Assembly (NCBI GenBank): GCA_015499995.1
Contig: JADNRV010000135.1
Location: forward strand, 82,372-146,371
Origin: Flammula alnicola
Lineage: Eukaryota; Basidiomycota; Agaricomycetes; Agaricales; Strophariaceae
Reading direction: 5' to 3'
DNA length: 64,000 nt
Both the position numbers and the translations under genes were made by a program. Within the stretch, counting starts at the first letter, position 1, and every line of letters begins with the position of its first letter. Positions 60,039 to 64,000 of the stretch are shown piece after piece. The notes beneath the pieces are model-generated. The model was not told the DNA's origin. It did no database searches and was given only the letters and a program-made list of their open reading frames with translations.

Positions 60039-60778
60039 CGGGTCGAAGTCAACAGCCGTCTTTGAACTCACCCTCAAAGACGATACCTGATCTCCCACTG
60101 CCTGGTATTCCGAGTCAATACCGGGTCGGATCTCAATACCGGAGGCGTGTTTCTCGTATTCCTGATAGACTATGTCGGGCTTCCTCGGGCTGAGTGTGGT
60201 ATTCTTCTCTCTTAAATTTCTTTAGATAGGTGGCATAAGCTGCAATGCTCCGGTTATCGGCACATTCAGCAATGTAAATGTCTAGCTATAGGTTCCCGTA
60301 ATTGTGGCGTCGAGAATAATGACCTATCAAGTCTGGATAATTTCAAGTCGAAGGAACTTGAACGTTTGAAATTTGAAGGCTGGAGAGGAGAAAGCTCCTT
60401 GAGAAGTTCGGATTTGAAATTCCATCCGTCATGAAATACGCCGGAAAAGGAAGGAATGAGTCACGCTCGGACACAGGGCTCACACAGTGACATAGTGACC
60501 CTTCAAGCTTCAGCTTCAATTCTTGTGCCAGTATTGTGCGCGCTCAAGCGCTCAGGCCTCGTCTCACATCCACTTCTGCACTACAGGTACGAACGGTGAG
60601 GACGTTCTACCTCTTCTCTTTTACGTGCAGAGAAAATCCCCCAGTTCGCTCTTTCGCCTTTACTACTACGTCTCATCGTCGGCAATGCCCCGTCGACCCC
60701 CTGGTCCTTCGATGTCGGCGATCCACACCTCTCCTGCCAAGTCTATGGCTCGTGCCTTCATTATCCACCACCACCACA
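60039..60778. other. Intergenic, no gene seen
   Basis: 740 bases between the KAR5 stop codon and the first plausible ATG of the ubiquitin-ligase gene, with its promoter. Open frames from 60523 on overlap the presumed 5' untranslated region and first exon of that gene. Confidence 0.45.
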
Positions 60779-63700
60779 ATGACGACCGTGTCATCATCGT
60801 CTCCTCCCGGCCTCGGTATGTCTCCGTCACCCCCCACGATCGGCGGTCAGGATCGCCATGCAAATGAGAATAGCCCCCGCGTTCCCCCAGTGAGAAGGAT
60901 AGGAGGGTGAGGCAGGATATCTGCAAAACCTGTCGCCGTCTCTACTACGGCTAGCTCAAATCCATCAGTTAGTCTTTCCCCACCTTGTCGCACTGAACCT
61001 TGCTGAGACTTGTGGAATGCAGGCGACGTCATTTGATGTGAGGTCAATTCTACCGGACACGAGGCCCAGGAAAGCTCTCTAAATTACTTGAAGCGTCGTC
61101 GTCCGTGAATAAGGTATCTCGTTTGTCCAGATCTATATTTAAGCCTTCCTCATTGCCACCCAGCAGCCTACCCTTCAACCAGTTCCTTTCCAGTGCATCG
61201 ACGGCGCAGTTAGAACAAATGCCACAAATATCTGCGACTCCGATACTTACGACCCGCTTTCCGCTGAAAATGTCCTGACAGCAAGATATGACCAATTTCT
61301 AGCGTCTGCCGCTACCTCCACAACTTCCGGGTCTGGAACCAGAGAACAGTTCCGAGCCTATGGGATTGAGGTTCGTCTACAGTCAAGAAAGTACAACCTG
61401 TGCTGACGTATACTTAGGCCTTCCCTACTCGTGCCATACTCAATGACATATGCTATGATTTCGTCAGTTATAGACGATGGTGTCCGCACGGATCTCGATG
61501 TTCTCGTATCCATCCCCTTGACAAGAAAGCTTACTTGCCCATTGCGATCCAAGAACAAGTGCGTTTCGAACACATGAAGGCTACAGCAGGGTCTGCGAAA
61601 TGCAATGGGTCGAACATCCTGCCTGGAGATGCAGCCAACTGTGCCCCAGAGATGCATCCAGGCAATGCGCAAATCAGTTCTATTTCGGTGGATAACCCTA
61701 TACGCGTCAAACTGCCTGCCCTGGCTTCTTCAGCGGACGTAGCGAAAACGATGGCAAGTTCTCCCCCGCTTGCACAAAACTCAAAGCCAACGACAAAGCC
61801 GCCTTCTCATCATCGTCCCACACAGCCCTTACCTGCGGATTGTTCGTCGAGATCTATGGACGATGTTCACAATTGGGATAAGATGATTGGACTTCACAAG
61901 TCTTCAAGGGGTCACCACGGTTCATCAGATACAAACGGCTTCTCTGACGACAGTGACGATGAGGTACCTGCCCATGTACGAGCTCTGTATCCCTCCAATC
62001 CTCGTAATTGGGAGGTACACACCGAAGAGAGTGCGTGGAGTGACAGCAACGATACCGTCGAAGAGACGCCACCTTCGTCGACTCGAGGGCCGCAACGAAA
62101 AGGAAAGAAAACACATTTGAAACTTCAATTCCTCCGCCTTCTCCGCCTCCACAATACCCAACTCCCGCTCCACAACGTCTACCGCCTAAACCAAGCACAG
62201 AAAAAGATCTAGCCAGCTGCTGGGCCAGAGATCAAACGACACCCTCGGCCCAGGAATAGTGAACGGTGTAGAAACTGGTTGCGTAATCAGTGCTCTCTCG
62301 GATATGCTTGTAATTATATACACGAAGACCTGGATTACGACGACGACCCCCTGTAAGAAGTTTCTTCACCACACATTTCTCGTCTAATCGTTACTCTGGA
62401 TAGGAACCACCGAAACAATTGCCTACTATACCTGCTGAATTACCTGCGACACCGGCAAGACCAATGATCAGGAGGCCTCCGGAATCCTATTCAAGCATCC
62501 TTCATCAGCACTGCGGTTGAAATTCGGTTCAGGCTTCGAGATAGAGGACATCGTTACGGGGTTCGATCGCCTTGGGTATTCGTGAGCGGCCTTCCGAGGG
62601 ATATTGGCGATGCGAAGTTGAACCGGATGCTGCGACCTTTCGGAGAGATCCTCGAGATCAGACGACCCCTTAACCCTGCCTCTCCTATGACTGCCAAAGT
62701 ACAGTTCTCCAAGGCATCGGAGGCGTACAAGGCATTTACGACGCTTCATGGTGTTATTGATTTGGATATAAACTGGAACTTCGCATGGCCGTGGAAGGAA
62801 ACAGAATGGCACGCTCATCAAGGATACCGTTGTTCGCATCGACTGGGACGCCCCCCATCGGAACGTCTACATGGGATATCCAATGGAACAGGCGAACGCA
62901 GCCATCCAAAGGCGCGGCATACCCCTTATGGCGATTACTGACAGTTGCTGCTTTGCACACTGGCGTACCGGCGGTGGGTAGAGTGACAGTCAATTCCAAA
63001 ATCTACCTGTGAATGTCACTGAGGAGGGGATGGAGTTTTCGGACCACACCAAGGCATGGTGACGGAGCGACCCAACTACCCGATTACACTGTCCAAGACA
63101 CCATCAACGGCATCAGAAGCTCTGTTACCAGTTCCACTCAACGATGATCGACCTCGACTTCAGACCTCCGCCCTACAAAGAAGGCAAAATGCGTGCCTGG
63201 GCTTATTTTTCTACTCCCAACGACGCGAAGGCAGCTGCTGAAAATCTTAACGGCCGAAAACCTGCATATACCGGACGTAACAGGATCGTGGCGAGGCATA
63301 TTAAGACGATATCGTTCTCGTTGTCGGTGGACAAGTTCCGGAAACTCGCAGCAGAGCTTAAGCGTTCGCGGAGAAGATCTGGCGACATGATCCAAGCCAC
63401 AATCTCTCGGTCATAGACAAAACATCGTACATCTCGCTACGCTTGTCCGGAGAGGATATGAAGACTCTCGGTCGTTTGAAATCCCGGGTGGAGAGGATTC
63501 TGAACGGCGAACCACTCCTGGAGAATGGTAAAGTAGTCTGGGATGATTTCTTCGGTCGGAATCAGGGTATCCTCTTCCTCCAGGATCTCGAGCGACAATT
63601 CAAAGGTGTCACAATCGAAAAAGATGCTCCCCGGCGAATCATTCGATTGTTTGGTGTCTCGGAAGGTCGGGTGGTAGTTCGCGAGAAGATCCTCCACAAA

Positions 63701-64000
63701 ATGGCGCAGTTGCAGTTCCAAAAGTCGCACGTCATTCGTTTGGACCCTCGTGTTACGGCTACTTTTTCGAACGACGAGTATCTATTGTTGCAGAAGCAGC
63801 TCGGCCCCGACAATGTGGTGCTCGATTTTTGGCGTCACTTCCTCAGGGTACGGGGTGACGAAGACGCCTTCATCGTCGCATCTGAGGCTGTCAACCGCGC
63901 CCAAATGAAAAACCGGTACAACCCGCCACGAATGGCAGCTACTCGGAACGAATGTCCAGTATGCTTCAGCGAGGCGTCGTCGCCTGTCCAGCTCTTTTGC
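60779..64000 (+). CDS. CCCH zinc-finger, RBR-type E3 ubiquitin ligase, several frameshifts, 3' end outside the window
   Basis: Ariadne-like (RING-between-RING) E3 ligase of a basidiomycete family with N-terminal CCCH fingers. Proposed start ATG 60779 (MTTVSSSSPPGLGMSPSPP). Two CCCH fingers: CYDFVSYRRWCPHGSRC-SRIH at about 61450-61515 and CRNWLRNQCSLGYACNYIH near 62265-62320. An RRM-like stretch follows (WVFVSGLPRDIGDAKLNRML, PFGEILEIRRPL), then the family's long middle region (GYPMEQANAAIQRRGIPL, ALHTGVPAVGRVTV, QDTINGIRSSV, DLDFRPPPYKEGKMRAWAYF, KTSYISLRLSGEDMKTLGRL). The RING domain begins at the right edge with ECPVCFSEASSPVQLFC. The blocks switch frame near 62930, 62995, 63075, 63110 and 63365 with no room for introns. 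Either this copy is a decaying paralogue or the assembly has several indels here. Confidence 0.7.

Overview
The window is nuclear DNA of a filamentous basidiomycete, most likely an agaricomycete (mushroom-forming) fungus. Reasons: protein-coding genes are split by many short GT..AG introns of about 50-60 bases; the gene families are typically fungal (BUR1 kinase, SOM1, KAR5/THT1, fungal GST, GCR1-type DNA-binding domain); and the mobile DNA (Plavaka-type transposase with a DUF6698-like partner, Crypton recombinase, expanded P-loop GTPases) is that of Agaricomycetes. I cannot name the species.

Layout. 1-15.9 kb is a housekeeping block: BUR1/CDK9 kinase (+, 5' end outside the window), a divergent G-protein alpha subunit (-), a poorly supported small gene, a long gene-free stretch, a large low-complexity La-motif (LARP1/SRO9-type) RNA-binding protein (-) and a NADAR-family protein (-). 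16.3-45 kb is almost entirely repeat and mobile DNA: a 2.2 kb non-autonomous element with GTCCAC-rich ends and an A-poor core; one arm of an inverted duplication carrying a broken P-loop GTPase; a 0.5 kb MITE; fragments of RNA14, a PCL-type cyclin and VPS10; a Plavaka transposase with its DUF6698-like neighbour and an XPG-type nuclease; fragments of DPP4 and ribonucleotide reductase; a Crypton recombinase gene split by a solo LTR; and the other arm of the duplication with an intact GTPase. A second decayed GTPase lies at 45.3-46.3 kb. From 47 to 64 kb housekeeping genes return: mitochondrial ribosomal protein S33/RSM27, a hypothetical gene, S-adenosylhomocysteine hydrolase back-to-back with SOM1, a conserved hypothetical protein, a glutathione transferase back-to-back with a KAR5/THT1 nuclear-fusion protein, and a CCCH/RBR-type ubiquitin ligase that runs off the right edge.

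The genes do not form one pathway. The most interesting structure is the 22-37 kb island: an intact-looking transposase, its partner and a nuclease, all on the minus strand, sit between two patches of minus-strand, intron-containing fragments of at least five unrelated host genes. That is the pattern expected of DNA-level gene-fragment capture or of nested insertion. Several conserved genes (BUR1, SAHH, the RBR gene, the Crypton gene) carry single small indels that break the frame; some of these may be assembly errors rather than biology.

Exon boundaries were read by eye from splice signals and family conservation. CDS coordinates give outer limits (start codon to stop codon) and include introns.
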